From Streptomyces aurantiacus (GTDB lineage Bacteria > Actinomycetota > Actinomycetes > Streptomycetales > Streptomycetaceae): a stretch of DNA of 32,945 nt. The notes beneath the pieces were generated by a model. That model was not told the origin of the DNA. It saw nothing but the letters and a program-made list of their open reading frames with translations, and ran no database searches. The stretch is taken from the NCBI RefSeq assembly GCF_001418335.1, contig NZ_LIPP01000130.1, forward strand, positions 1 through 32,945, written 5' to 3'. This document shows, one piece after another, positions 32,654 through 32,945 of the stretch. The translations under genes were made by a program, and so were the position numbers. Every line of letters begins with the position of its first letter. Positions within the stretch are counted from its first letter, which is position 1.

Positions 32654-32945
32654 CGAAGCGCTTCGGCAACATGCGGGATTCGCCACACGCGGACCACGCC
32701 CACGTGTGAACACTGAGCATTTTCAGTGTGGCTACTGATCGGGTGACCGGGCGGTGTGAAGGTCAGGGTGCACAACGGACAGGGCCCCGTCAGGGCCCTT
32801 CATGTCTCCAGCAGCTGGGGGACGCCTCCGGGGCCTGCCCCACTGAGAACGGTTGCTGACCTGCGGAATTATCTAGTGCTCTGACCGCATAGGTTCGCCG
32901 GGTCGGTGGTTATGGCGGTTGGATGTGGGGCCGCTGCGCGTGCCC
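32654..32945. other. Right-end non-coding stretch
   Basis: No supported gene lies here. A 7-bp hairpin (agggccc 32781-32787 and gggccct 32793-32799) may terminate the RDD gene. From about 32870 the sequence (ctagtgctctgaccgcatag then gttcgccgggt) resembles the outer end of an insertion sequence that would continue beyond the window, but only memory of similar ends supports this. Confidence 0.35.

Overview
The window is high-GC actinobacterial chromosome, almost certainly Streptomyces. The evidence is the Pup-proteasome gene set, a desferrioxamine cluster behind DmdR-type iron boxes, a DasR-type operator, and the DUF397 / Scr1-type regulator / ATP-binding protein gene family. Most genes are intact and tightly packed. 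The right-hand 4 kb is decayed and partly of foreign composition.

Layout. (1) 1-119: 3' end of a probable LacI-family regulator. (2) 268-6378, minus strand: the Pup-proteasome system, transcribed arc/mpa -> dop -> pup -> endonuclease VII-like gene -> prcB -> prcA. pup and the nuclease gene overlap by ATGA, and the nuclease gene overlaps prcB. (3) 6636-12240: ferredoxin, secreted protein, tRNA m1A methyltransferase (trmI), CBS-domain site-2 protease, Cas4/RecB-like Fe-S nuclease, NarL/LuxR response regulator. (4) 12376-15115, minus: family 5 solute-binding lipoprotein and HAD phosphatase. (5) 15570-16094: universal stress protein. (6) 16438-19543, minus: DUF4429/SHOCT protein, 85-aa protein and glmS. 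These diverge from a secreted GH20 hexosaminidase (19606-21201), with a DasR-like operator between the two units. (7) 21291-27678, minus: desABCD, preceded by the siderophore-binding lipoprotein desE, each unit with its own iron box. (8) 27813-32653: Rpn-type PD-(D/E)XK protein, DUF397 protein, a regulator and an ATP-binding protein gene that have both lost their 5' ends at one junction, an IS630-type transposase broken by a stop codon, a GNAT acetyltransferase and an AT-richer RDD membrane protein.

How the genes work together. Arc unfolds pupylated proteins and feeds them to the PrcA/PrcB core, and Dop removes Pup. This Pup is encoded with a C-terminal Glu, so it needs no deamidation before ligation. 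The ligase PafA is not in the window. DesA makes cadaverine, DesB N-hydroxylates it, DesC acylates it, DesD condenses the units into desferrioxamine, and DesE captures the ferric complex at the cell surface. The hexosaminidase releases GlcNAc from chitin or peptidoglycan while GlmS makes glucosamine-6-phosphate, so their shared control region probably links amino-sugar supply and use.

At least five copies of a roughly 30-55 bp dispersed element, core tcgcgcagttccccgcgccc, lie in the intergenic gaps. Seven strong hairpins mark transcription-unit ends. No tRNA, rRNA, CRISPR array or replication origin was recognised.
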